20,455 nt of DNA from Nemertoderma westbladi. Taxonomy: Eukaryota; Xenacoelomorpha; Nemertodermatida; Nemertodermatidae. Shown in pieces: positions 9,673 to 19,700 of the stretch. The notes beneath the pieces are model-generated. The model was not told the origin of the DNA. It searched no databases and saw nothing but the letters and a program-made list of their open reading frames with translations. The stretch covers positions 1-20,455 of the forward strand of contig JAUCBJ010004337.1 in the NCBI GenBank assembly GCA_032718475.1, in the 5' to 3' direction. The translations under genes were made by a program, and so were the position numbers. The first letter of the stretch is position 1. Every line of letters begins with the position of its first letter.

Positions 9673-9825
9673 CTGAAAAATATACTAGTCACAGTAGGCT
9701 GTAGTACAGTAGCTAGACAATGCTATATAAAAAAATAGTGAAAATAAATTTACTCTAAGTAGAGCCTGTGTTGCTATATGGAAGCCCGCTCTGCAGAAAA
9801 CACCAGACCCCATGATGGTACATAT

Positions 9826-10338
9826 TAGTGTTTAAACTGGATCAGACTTTTCGGGATTTCTGGGACCGGGATCGGGACCGGGATTATCACTCTCGGGATC
9901 CCGTTTTTCGGGATCGGTATAGCAATTTTGGATTAAATTCCTTAAAGTTATTGATAGTAACAATGTCTTGGCAAGCTGTGTTTTTCGAGGTGTTTGTTAT
10001 TATACATTAAAGTTATTAGTATATATAGCGGGTTTTGGCTTTGGGTAACACTCACTTTATTTTACACTTCTGAAATATTAGTAAGATAAAGTTACTTCTG
10101 AAATATTAGTAAGATAAAGTTATATAAAAATTATTTTGCAATTGATTACTGGATGGTTTACTGACATAAAAATTATATATAATCAAAACATTTCCGTTTG
10201 GCTGGAACTATTTATCAGATATTCAACAAATTTTCTTAACTATATATTCTTCGGGATCCCGGTCCAATCGTCGGGACCGGGATTGTATTTTTGGCCGGGA
10301 TCCCGGTTTTTCGGGATCGGGATCCCGTTTAAACACTA
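9826..10338. mobile_element. Intronic inverted-repeat element rich in GGGATCCCG (513 bp)
   Basis: The ends are TAGTGTTTAAAC (9826-9837) and GTTTAAACACTA (10327-10338), exact inverted copies. Inside each end are many GGGATC, GGGACC and CCCGGTCC blocks in both directions (9840-9920; 10254-10327), around an AT-rich core. It looks like a non-autonomous hAT-type element. TACATAT occurs on both sides (9819-9825 and 10344-10350), but on the right it is offset 5 bp from the end, so the target duplication is uncertain. It lies in the intron between exons 3 and 4. Confidence 0.65.
10066..10121 (+). repeat. Two exact tandem copies of a 28-bp sequence
   Basis: ACTTCTGAAATATTAGTAAG plus ATAAAGTT occurs at 10066-10093 and again at 10094-10121 without a mismatch. 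It is a recent small duplication in the core of the intronic element. Confidence 0.9.
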
Positions 10339-10464
10339 GAGGCCTACATATACCAGGAAGCAACGCAAGGTTCATGGCATAATTAATACGCAATGCTCAC
10401 TTAACAAAATGTACAATAATCTCGGTAGTCGTCTTATTAGCATAACCCATCACCATCCTGAAGG

Positions 10465-10779
10465 CACAACCACCTAGTCTTACCGCACAACCACACAGTC
10501 TTACCACACAACCACCTAGTCTTACCGCACAACCACCCAGTCTTACCGCAGAACCACCCAGTCTTACCGCACAACCACCTAGTCTTACCGCACAACCACT
10601 GAGTCTTACCGCACAACCACCGAGTCTTACCGCACAACCACCGAGTCTTACCGCACAACCACACAGTCTTGCCGCACAACCACCGAGTCTTACCGCACAA
10701 CCACCTAGTCTTACCACAAAGCCACCGAGTCTTACCGCACAACCACACAGTCTCACCGCACAACCACCGTGTCTGATCA
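10465..10779 (+). repeat. Minisatellite, 15 copies of a 21-bp unit
   Basis: The unit is CACAACCACCTAGTCTTACC plus G. Fifteen consecutive copies fit without any insertion or deletion. Variation is concentrated at unit positions 9-11 (CCT, ACA, CCC, CCG, CTG), with rare changes elsewhere. Because 21 is a multiple of 3, the minus strand stays open in two frames (CGKTRWL and RLGGCAV repeats). This is a by-product, as the array sits in an intron of the minus-strand gene and lacks splice signals at its edges. Confidence 0.92.
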
Positions 10780-11485
10780 GCCTACGTACGGTCTTGTGGT
10801 AGTTGGCGCGCGGGAGGAATCGTGGTAGTCAGCCATGGACGTTCCTGGAAGGTCTGCTAAAAGATACTGACTGATCTTTATAAAGCAGATAAAGTGGTAT
10901 TTACGTGGGTGATTGCGATCTGTCGATCTGCGGAGGTGTTGCATTGCGGATGCGCCGGCAATCAATCACAACAATCGCAATCAATCACAATTCTAGTGGT
11001 GCAGGCGTTGTATATGTTTGCATAATAATGCATAACCCAAATATTTATTTTCCGCCTCACACTATAATTTACTCTTCTCGCTCAGCATACAACAAAAACT
11101 TGCTTTGGATGTGAGCCTGGTGGGCCGGCCATTAACAAATTTGATAAAATATAAAAAAATCGTACATTTATCTCGAATCTTCGATATCATCCCCTCTTAT
11201 GTGCGCAATTTGAGTGCAATTTGTAATAATATCGAAGTATTCGAGAAAGAATAAATTAAATTACTACATGTTAAATGTTCAATTAACAGCATTACCGGGT
11301 TTTTCACCAGTCGCGTTTCCCATTTATGTGCATCTTCAAACAGAGGAGTGCACAGCGCACAGGTAGCAGGTATTTAACTTTAGCTTCATATTTTTCAGAA
11401 CCGGTAACCATTTACCTCGCCTGGGGGTGTATCTAATATTGTTATATCTTTCTGTAGGCTATCAGATTGCCCTTCTCAAACTTAC
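10780..11485. other. Remainder of intron 3, no gene seen
   Basis: Unique sequence with a small duplication of AATCAATCACAA (10970-10992) and a weak inverted repeat (TCTCGAATCTTCGATAT near 11171 against ATATCGAAGTATTCGAGA near 11228). No exon in phase with its neighbours is needed here. Confidence 0.4.
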
Positions 11486-11867
11486 CTTCTATGTCCCTTG
11501 ACGCTGTTGGGCGGCGTATATTCAACGGAGATTCGTTAAGCTGTGATTGGTTCATGTTGCATTTAGTATTGCAGATACGCCCAGCTACGAAATCATTGGA
11601 TAACCGACGCTGTGCCTTTGGAGTTGAATCCAAATCAGCGTTGACTTCGGCACTAGAGTTCACCTCCACATATGGTTTACTGTTTTGGGTAGGCGACGCC
11701 GATATTTTAGGTCCATCGGTTTTCTTTGCTGTTTTATTAGACTTTCGCGGAATCAGACTCGGTTTCATACTCTGCGGCACGTCGTCCCACATGCTGTATG
11801 GGTCGGGATCCTTCTTGGGCTTGTTGCCAACACCTTTACCCCAGGGATGGTAGGAATTGTCGTCTCC
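11486..11867 (-). CDS. Exon 3 of 7: PWGK motif and disordered tail
   Basis: The longest exon, 382 bp. The acceptor is TTCCAACAG before GGAGAC and the donor is a consensus AAG|GTAAGT. It encodes 127 residues plus one base. YHPWGKGVGNKP at residues 7-18 is the most recognisable motif. It resembles the Tyr-x-Pro-Trp-Gly-Lys-Gly stretch I recall in CSPP1 and related centrosomal proteins. Next come DPYSMWDDV and a long Ser/Asn/Lys-rich, probably unstructured region ending RRPTASRDIE. The plus-strand open frame at 11467-11853 is a shadow of this exon. Confidence 0.75.
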
Positions 11868-12267
11868 CTGTTGGAATAATGTATAAATTACTTTAGTAGA
11901 GCAAGCAATAAACTCTATGACGTGATTTGGCCTGAATAACAGTAACATACTGTATATTTGGCAGAGCGTTTTCACAGTACTTTGTCTCGACGGATCCTAC
12001 CAAAGGTTTAACTCCAATCCTACCAAACCAATAAACATAATTAGGAGATTGTTCAAATTAGCTGACAGACTTGTTCACTGCACTGCCACGAAAAACAAAC
12101 TGATGTACATGGACATGGACCATAGTGCTATCTCTATCCCTTTCGGTCACTAAATGGCTCGCGATATATAATTAAATTGTTTAAATAAATAATTAAAATA
12201 ATCTGATTCATGCGTTGGTTGATTATTATTAAAATTACAAATGTATTGAAGTACAATCGTTACCCAC

Positions 12268-12394
12268 CATATAATCAAACACAATTGGCTTTGCTGGAGG
12301 CGTTTTCAACATGTTAGTCTTCAGTGTCACCGCTGGTTTGAAAGCTTCGTTACTAAAACTCGGTCTGGATTCATCCGTTTCCGGTTTCTGTCTT
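12268..12394 (-). CDS. Exon 2 of 7: linker segment
   Basis: The acceptor is TTTTTTTAG before AAGACAG. The donor ATG|GTGGGT is weak but keeps phase 0. One base completes the split Arg, then 42 codons run from RQKPETDESRPSF to KPIVFDYM. No domain is visible. The segment joins directly to GDDNSYHPWGKG in the next exon. A donor three or four bases further on would break the frame to exon 3, so GTGGGT is preferred. Confidence 0.65.
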
Positions 12395-13305
12395 CTAAAA
12401 AAATGGTAGTATCAACTACAGGTACGAAACCGCACATCAATCAATAATACCAATATCATGGTAATACAGTATCAATCAATGTACGCACATGTCTGACTCC
12501 AACAACTCAATCGGACAGTTACTATAATTTTTGACTTATCTTACTCTTACATATTTTGTGTCAGTCTGACAGAGACAACTCTTCCGACAGGTAGGTCTAC
12601 ATTAGATTGTATGTGTAAGTCTAAAAAGTCTAAGTCGGAGATGATAACGCTCCAGAACGGTATTCATAATTAATAGTTTCCACAACAGGTTGAAATCCGA
12701 CCAAACAGCCTGTGGGAATTTCGCTCTGTTGTCTCCCTAACCAAGACACTTTAGACATTGGATATTTACGCAGTATTCACACTTGGGAGTTAGTGTGGTG
12801 CCCTATATTATGCCTACAGGTAACAGCCAAGAGAGATTAGTCTTCAGGTTGCCTCCGGATTTTCTTGTTACATACGATATTTTTATCAGCCCTTGTAAAG
12901 AAATATCGTAACGAACGAATTAAAAAGAGACAAATAAATAACTATGTCAAATCATATATTGCTTCGAGACAAAAAAATAAATTAAATTCAAGTTCTTTCG
13001 ATCTTTCCTGCTGCAGTGTGTGATTATTGGTAGGCCTATCGATATATCTTTTACACTTACTGTTTTACACTACTGTACAACTATTAGGCCTACTATTTGG
13101 TAGAGGCTACTGTATAGTACTGTAGTTGTACATGTCAACCTGTCTACCATGTTTTACAAAAAAATAAAAATAACAAGTGCTAAGTAAGAAACTAACTTTA
13201 TAAAAAGTACAAGCCTGTGTATTCCCCAAGCCAGTTAAAAAACATAAGCCAAGCTAACTGTAGTCCAGACATATCAATCGTTACTGAAACAACTACTAGC
13301 TTTAC
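12395..13305. other. Intron between visible exons 1 and 2
   Basis: AT-rich, with two perfect TAGGCCTA octamers (13031-13038, 13085-13092). Exons 1 and 2 already match in phase, so no further constitutive exon is required. No mobile element is recognised. Confidence 0.45.
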
Positions 13306-13447
13306 CTTTTTGCGGGTGAAGGTTTTCGAGGTGGTTTCGCTTTTGTTTTGGGTTGGGGAGTTGATTTACTTGCGGCAGGAGTAGTTTTGGCAACACCTTT
13401 GTTTATTGATGGTCCCTTTTTGACGGCATCCTTTGATTGCTCTACTT
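13306..13447 (-). CDS. Exon 1 of 7 visible: Lys/Pro-rich segment
   Basis: The acceptor is TTTTTTTTAG before AAGTAG and the donor is AAAAAG|GTAAAG. Of the three frames only one is open: two bases finish a codon, then 46 codons starting VEQSKDAVKK and ending KPPRKPSPAK, then two bases (AG). The next exon supplies A, making Arg. The peptide is strongly basic and disordered, of the sort that binds tubulin or nucleic acid. No earlier exon was found between here and the transposon at 13713. Confidence 0.68.
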
Positions 13448-15324
13448 CTAAAAAAAAAGAAAAGGAGTTACAAAAATCTGAAAGAATGATGAAAACAAAT
13501 AATACGTTTTATGTAATACTTGATTTACATAAAGTATTATGTTTATTTAGTATTATTGCGTATTTTCAAGAGTTATTACTCCTTGGAGTGTATTCGATAA
13601 AAATTGAAAAAATTTCTTTGTGAACAACGAAATGATTATTATTGTACCAGATGTGGTGCCCGTCGTTGCCAGGGTTATATTGAAGTCGTAGTTAATCAAT
13701 TCACAATGTTAGCAGTGCCGGATTAAGCCTCTGGTGGCCCTAAGGCACATTTTAGTAATTTCCATAAATGGCCCGAAAATTGATATTTTTCGGCAAACCC
13801 TTTCAAAAGAAAAAGCTGCTAAAAACAACTGAAATTGTGAAAATGTTGCGAAGGAAATATAAAGTATTTTCGTTGGATGACTGCGTGCAAATACTGAAAT
13901 AAGTACTAAGTACTTTAATAATAAGTACTTTGCAAAAATAGTTTTCATCAAGAATTGATTACTAAACGGCATATTATGCCTATAAAACCTTTGCTATAAA
14001 AAGTGTAATGGTTTTGAGAGAATTTCTCAAGCTTTAATTTTTTAATATATTAATGGGACCATAACTGCATTACCCAAAATCTATTTGTTTTATTTATAAA
14101 ACTACTATTCTGAAACTTTAACACAATGATCTGTGACCTTTTATATACTATGACAACTGAGTATAGATAGCTTCATAAACCGTTTGTTCGAAAAATATGG
14201 CACTTTTTGAGCTGGTCGGTTTTTTCAAAATTAGGTGCAAAAAAATTGTTACAAAATCGGCTCTAGAAGATCCAAATGCTCATGTTTTACAAAACCAACG
14301 ATAGTACTCCTAAAGCTGCTGAACATTTTGGTATATGTTTGATGGCAATTGAGTAAAAAATAAAATAGTAGTAGGGAATTTAGTGATGAAAAAAGTCAAT
14401 ATTGACAAACTGATAAAAAGGTTTTTTATACAGAGAGGCATAAATATCAGCAATATAAATATGTTGTTGAAAAGAGCAGTTTTGAGGTCAAAAAATAATT
14501 CAATGTTGAAAACCGATATCACCTTATGAAAGCCCTTCTATCAAAATACAAAAAATTGTGTAAATTTTCGAAAATTTCATTTCAGTGGTGGTTATAGTTG
14601 GCCCCCTTAAGGCTGACTGGCCCCTGTAGGCATTTAGCAATTTTGATGGGATCGTGGGAATGTGTTATTTATTTTCTGTAGGGTAGGTTTTGCACGGTAC
14701 TTATCTTTACAGGACTTGCTGAGAAATATAACACACCAAAAGTGTGGGTTTTGTGCAAAGATATAATATTTCTTATCTAGATTTGGACTTACTGAGAAAG
14801 AAATGTTCTCCGATAGAGAACAGTCTCGGAAATAAGTACTTTTTGTCACTAATTTTATTTTACCCAAATTCAATTATGCTTTTAGGTTTTGCAGAAATTG
14901 CACCTAAAAGGCCATCGAATGCAAAATTCAATACACGAGGGCAGAACATCTGAATTTCGGTTAAATTAAATTAGTGACAAGAAGTTATTTCTGACACGTT
15001 TTTTTTTTATCAACAACTATATTTTATCTATAATTAATTTATCCTTTTTTATCTATTAGGGCCTATCCTATATGTATTTATAAAACTCGTTTCCGGTAAA
15101 AAAAATTAATTTCGCACTACCATATCTCCACGCCATACATTTACTATGTACAGTATTTCCAGTATGTCACCACGTCATTATTTGGTTGTACCAGAACGTT
15201 TAAGAGCATAACTACAAATAATTCCCCACAAATAATTAAAATTATATTCTCCATTGTTGAAAATTAGCACTTTAAAGTTTTACTGCCCATGTTTTATTAT
15301 TTCCCTGCCATCAGGTCTCGAACT

Positions 15325-15781
15325 TCGGAAACTTAAGGTCCGGTTATTTAGAGCAGCAGTAGTTCCAGTACTCCTCTATGGGAGTCCATGCTGGGCTCTA
15401 ACTGCCGAGGACACCAAATCTCTGGATGGCACATTCACAAGAATGCTACGCCGGGTTCATTGTGTCAAGTTCAATGCACACATCTCCAACCAGACACTAT
15501 ATAACATTGGAGGTGTCTCATTGGTTCCCCCAAGCTTGACACTAGAACAAAATCGCCTCCGCTTTGCAGGACATTGCTTTCGCAGTGAGGACCAGCCAGT
15601 GCATAATCTTGTACTTTGGCAGCCTCATGGAGTGAATAAGCATGGTGGACAGCCCATGACTTTCTTGAGACGCATCTTAAAGGACACTGGCCTTGAAGAT
15701 GCGGATGATCTAGCAAATGTCATGGGTGATAGGGAGTTGTGGTGGTGCAATTTTGTTGATAAGCCGGCACAGCATTCTTAA
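15325..15781 (+). pseudogene. LINE ORF2 C-terminal tail fragment
   Basis: Open from the truncation point to TAA. It begins downstream of the FADD catalytic box, so no enzymatic domain remains. It differs from copy 2 by a few substitutions (PCWAL for PCWAV, CFRSEDQP for YFRREDQP) and lacks copy 2's 12-bp duplication. Codons upstream of 15325 in the same frame belong to the host SINE and transposon and are accidental. Confidence 0.85.
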
Positions 15782-15818
15782 AAATGCAGCTGCAATGCAG
15801 CATGCCGATCCTAGCAGT
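15325..15818 (+). mobile_element. 5'-truncated LINE, copy 3
   Basis: Same LINE family as the copies at 1601 and 5612. It encodes the last 150 or so codons, from RKLKVRLFRAA through LLYGSPCW to KPAQHS and the stop at 15779-15781, without a frame break. The 3' terminus is CCGATCCTAGCAGT. A 12-bp duplication, AGGTCTCGAACT, flanks it at 15313-15324 and 15819-15830. That target is the B-box region of a tRNA-like SINE, so the LINE has split the SINE. Confidence 0.9.
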
Positions 15819-15870
15819 AGGTCTCGAACTAATAACACAGCACCTGTCAGTCGACTGAGCTAGAATTTTG
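15819..15870 (-). mobile_element. tRNA-derived SINE relic, split by LINE copy 3
   Basis: On the minus strand TAGCTCAGTCG (15852-15862) matches the RNA polymerase III A box TRGCNNAGYNG. GTTCGAGACC (15820-15829) matches the B box, about 22 bases further on. The rest of the SINE should continue on the far side of the LINE, from 15324 downwards (GTTCGAGACCTGATGGCAG). The tRNA fold is incomplete, so this is a SINE head and not a tRNA gene. Its full length cannot be set. Confidence 0.65.
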
Positions 15871-16087
15871 CAGCACTTCCTATCAGAAATTTAGGGATAG
15901 AAAGTTGTCGAAAGATGCACTTTCTTGCTCTGTTTTCTATAAATTTTATTGAGAAAAAATGTGGACTTTTCGGATAAAAATAATTTTTCACAAGAATGAC
16001 TCGCTGAGAAAAAATGGCCCGTATTTTCGGCTGGCCCATAGGCACGTGCCTTATATGCCTTAAGGTTAATCCGGCACTGAATGTTAG

Positions 16088-16416
16088 TAAACTCTAATAT
16101 AATATTATCTACGTCACATAGTGGGAGGAAGGCAATAACGGGGGATTATGAAATTCAGTATAATACGGCGTGATGGAATGTAATTATATATAGATGGGTG
16201 TGTACGACTCATGTGCCAGTGATGTGGCGGTGTGAACGCAAACCAATATAAGTTTTCGTGGGATGAATATAACTAATTGGTGAATGATCACCCCCCCCCC
16301 CCCAAAAAAAAAAAACTTATAACCAAAACAATAAACGATGGTGTTACTACTGTAATTGAGGGAAATGTGCAGGTTACAAAGACGGCTTTTTCTAACCAAA
16401 ACAAGAATTGTTTATT
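16088..16416. other. Unique region with C13-A12 tract
   Basis: No gene is seen. A run of 13 C then 12 A lies at 16291-16315, preceded by AACTAATTGGTGAATGATCA. That recalls the AACTAAATTGGTCAC plus C-tract at the left end of element A, so a decayed relative of that transposon may lie here. Confidence 0.35.
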
Positions 16417-16484
16417 GGGCAAAGGTTGCTCGCGAGCGAAGACTGCCTGCGGACGAAGGTTTCCGCCGGGCGAAGTTTGCTGGG
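16417..16484 (+). repeat. Four tandem degenerate 17-bp repeats
   Basis: GGGCAAAGGTTGCTCGC, GAGCGAAGACTGCCTGC, GGACGAAGGTTTCCGCC and GGGCGAAGTTTGCTGGG follow each other exactly. The shared core is GCGAAGNTT. The arrangement (C-tract, A-tract, then four short repeats) parallels the left side of element A at 4273-4404. Confidence 0.7.
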
Positions 16485-16754
16485 TGCCGACTTCCCTATA
16501 CAGAATAACTAGAAAACCTGTCCTGTTCGTTTAATTCGACAAATCAGAAGGGTGAGGTTACATGCACCCGCTTAGTAGTGAAGTTGTGCAAATAAACATC
16601 TTATTGAACTGGCCAAAATTGTAAAAAATTATTAAAAGATATACAAATTCCGTTGCACTGGTAACTACAATGTTAACTAAGATAGTAGGGCCTTATCGCC
16701 CCTTGGTAACATATCGCCACTGACAAATATTAATTTTGAATGGGGGAAACTTTT
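16485..16754. other. Unique DNA before the satellite
   Basis: No gene or repeat recognised in these 270 bp. The satellite begins abruptly after TTTTAGGCC. Confidence 0.4.
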
Positions 16755-19700
16755 AGGCCCTAAATGAATGCCGGTTCACCACCATCGGTGATCTTCCACA
16801 GTAAACCCTTCCACTCTGTTTCCTAAAGGAATGCCTGTTCACCACCATGGGTGATCTTCCACAGTAAATCCTTCCACTCTGTTTCCTAAAGGAATGCCTG
16901 TTCACCACCACGGGTGATCTTCCACAGTAAACCCTTCCACTCTGTTTCCTAAAGGAATGCCTGTTCACCACCACGGGTGATCTTCCACAGTAAACCCTTC
17001 CACTCTGTTTCCTAAAGGAATGCCTGTTCCCCACTATCGGTGATCTTCCACAGTAAACCCTTCCACTCTGTTTCCTAAAGGAAGGCCTGTTCACCACCAC
17101 GGGTGATCTTCCACAGTAAACCCTTCCACTCTGTTTCCTAAAGGAATGCCTGTTCACCACCACGGGTGATCTTCCACAGTAAACCCTTCCACTCTGTTTC
17201 CTAAAGGAATGCCTGTTCAGGTTCACCACCATGGGGGATCTTCCACAGTAGACCCTTCCACTCTGTTTCCTAAAGGAATGCCGGTCCACAACCACGGGTG
17301 ATCTTCCACAGTAAACCCTTCCACTCTGTTTCCTAAAGGAATGCCTGTTCACCACCACGGGTGATCTTCCACAGTAAACCCTTCCACTATGTTTCCCAAA
17401 TGAATGCCGGTCCACCACCATGGGTGATCTTCCACAGTATAAACCCTTCCACTCTGTTTCCTAAAGGAATGCCTGTTCACCACCACGGGTGATCTTCCAC
17501 AGTAAACCCTTCTACTCTGTTTCCTAAAGGAATGCCGGTCCACCACCACGGGTGATCTTCCACAGTAAACCCTTCCACTCTGTTTCCTAATGGAATGCCT
17601 GTTCATCACCACGGGTGATCTTCCACAGTAAACCCTTCCACTATGTTTCCCAAATGAATGCCGGTCCACCACCATGGGTGATCTTCCACAGTATAAACCC
17701 TTCCACTCTGTTTCCTAAAGGAATGCCTGTTCACCACCACGGGTGATCTTCCACAGTAAACCCTTCTACTCTGTTTCCTAAATGAATGCCTGTTCACCAC
17801 CACGGGTGATCTTCCACAGTAAACCCTTCCACTCTGTTTCATAAAGGAATGCCTGTTTACCACCACGGGTGATCTTCCACAGTAAACCCTTCCACTCTGT
17901 TTCCTAAAGGAATGCCTGTTCACCACCACGGGTGATCTTCCACAGTAAACCCTTCCACTCTGTTTCCTAAAGGAATGCCTGTTCACCACCACGGGTGATC
18001 TTCCACAGTAAACCCTTGTACTCTGTCTCCTAAATGAATGCCTGTTCACCACCACGGGTGATTTTCCACAGTAAACCCTTCCACTCTGTTTCCTAAAGGA
18101 ATGCCTGTCCACCACCATGGGTGATCTTCCACAGTAAACCCTTCCACTCTGTTTCCTAAAGGAATGCCTGTTCACCACCACGGGTGATCTTCCACAGTAA
18201 ACCCTTCCACTCTGTTTCCTAAAGGAATGCCTGTCCACCACCATGGGTGATCTTCCACACTAAACCCTTCCACTCTGTTTCCTAAAGGAATGCCTGTTCA
18301 CCACCACGGGTGATCTTACACAGTAAACCCTTCCACTCTGTTTAATAAAGGAATGTCTGTTCACCACCACGGGTGACCTTCCACAGTAAACCCTTCCACT
18401 CTGTTTCCTAAAGGAATGCCTGTTCACCACCACGGGTGATCTTCCACAGTAAACCCTTCCACTCTGTTTAATAAAGGAATGCCTGTTCACCACCACGGGT
18501 GACCTTCCACAGTAAACCCTTCCACTCTGTTTCCTAAAGGAATGCCTGTTCACCACCACGGGTGATCTTCCACAGTAAACCCTTCCACTCTGTTTCCTAA
18601 AGGAATGCCTGTCCACCACCATGGGTGATCTTCCACAGTAAACCCTTCCATTCTGTTTCCTAAAGGAATGCCTGTTCACCACCACGGGTGATCTTCCACA
18701 GTAAACCCTTCCACTCTGTTTCCTAAAGGAATGCCTGTTCCCCACTATCGGTGATCTTCCACAGTAAACCCTTCCACTCTGTTTCCTAAAGGAAGGCCTG
18801 TTCAGCACCACGGGTGATCTTCCACAGTAAACCCTTCCACTCTGTTTCCTAAAGGAATGCCTGTTCACCACCACGGGTGATCTTCCACAGTAAACCCTTC
18901 CACTCTGTTTCCTAAAGGAATGCCTGTTCACCACCACGGGTGATCTTCCACAGTAAACCCTTCCACTCTGTTTCCTAATGGAATGCCTGTTCACCACCAC
19001 GGGTGATCTTCCACAGTAAACCCTTCCACTCTGTTTCCTAATGGAATGCCTGTTCACCACCACGGGTGATCTTCCACAGTAAACCCTTCCACTATGTTTC
19101 CCAAATGAATGCCGGTCCACCACCATGGGTGATCTTCCACAGTATAAACCCTTCCACTCTGTTTCATAAAGGAATGCCTGTTTACCACCACGGGTGATCT
19201 TCCACAGTAAACCCTTCCACTCTGTTTCCTAAAGGAATGCCTGTTCACCACCACGGGTGATCTTCCACAGTAAACCCTTCCACTCTGTTTCCTAAAGGAA
19301 TGCCTGTTCACCACCACGGGTGATCTTCCACAGTAAACCCTTGTACTCTGTCTCCTAAATGAATGCCTGTTCACCACCACGGGTGATCTTCCACAGTAAA
19401 CCCTTCCACTCTGTTTCCTAAAGGAATACCTGTTCACCACCACGGGTGACCTTCCACAGTAAACCCTTCCACTCTGTTTCCTAAAGGAATGCCTGTTCAC
19501 CACCATGGGTGTGATCTTCCACAGTGAACCCTTCCACTCTGTTTCCTAAAGGAATGCCTGTCCACCACCATGGGTGATCTTCTACAGTAAACCCTTCCAC
19601 TCTGTTTCATAAAGGAATGCCTGTTCACCACCACGGGTGATCTTCCACAGTAAACCCTTCCATTCTGTTTCGTAAAGGAATGCCTGTTCACCACCACGGG

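Larger units (their letters stand above)
8179..13447 (-). other. Gene span: C-terminal 394 codons in seven exons of a basic coiled-coil protein (CSPP1/CCDC66-like, tentative)
   Basis: Exons at 13306-13447, 12268-12394, 11486-11867, 9452-9672, 8913-9044, 8598-8735 and 8179-8223 all have AG acceptors and GT donors on the minus strand. Codon phase is compatible at each of the six junctions (2, 0, 1, 0, 0, 0). The joined product ends in a stop. It is Lys/Pro/Ser-rich at the start, has YHPWGKG near residue 95, a Glu/Lys/Arg-rich helix in exon 5 and a second SYWGKR motif in exon 6. The order helix plus PWGK resembles CSPP1 and CCDC66, which bind microtubules at centrosomes and cilia. That is my recollection of the family, not an alignment. 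Upstream exons are missing, because the first one seen begins inside a codon. Confidence 0.7.
13713..16079. mobile_element. hAT-like DNA transposon B with perfect 8-bp target-site duplication
   Basis: The ends are inverted: CAGTGCCGGATTAA at 13713-13726 and its reverse complement at 16066-16079. The 8-bp flanks are identical, AATGTTAG at 13705-13712 and 16080-16087. An 8-bp duplication with CAG...CTG ends is the hallmark of the hAT superfamily. Subterminal GGCCCGAAAAT-like blocks also recur at both ends. No transposase can be read in 2.4 kb, so it is non-autonomous or decayed. It contains a SINE relic and LINE copy 3. It lies upstream of the visible exons, probably in an intron of the same gene. 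Confidence 0.88.

Noticed and set aside
10397-10763. Minus-strand Cys/Gly/Arg repeat protein
   Set aside because: Two different frames are equally open because the minisatellite period is 21. It lies in an intron and has no coding flanks.
11467-11853. Plus-strand 128-codon open frame
   Set aside because: It is the shadow of exon 3, whose minus-strand frame has exact splice borders and matching phases.
13709-14953. Open frames inside transposon B as transposase
   Set aside because: They are short, Phe/Leu/Lys-rich and in both directions, with no hAT dimerisation or catalytic motif.
15817-15885. Functional tRNA gene on the minus strand
   Set aside because: A and B boxes are present, but no acceptor stem or proper anticodon arm forms and the LINE interrupts it. 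It is better read as a SINE head.
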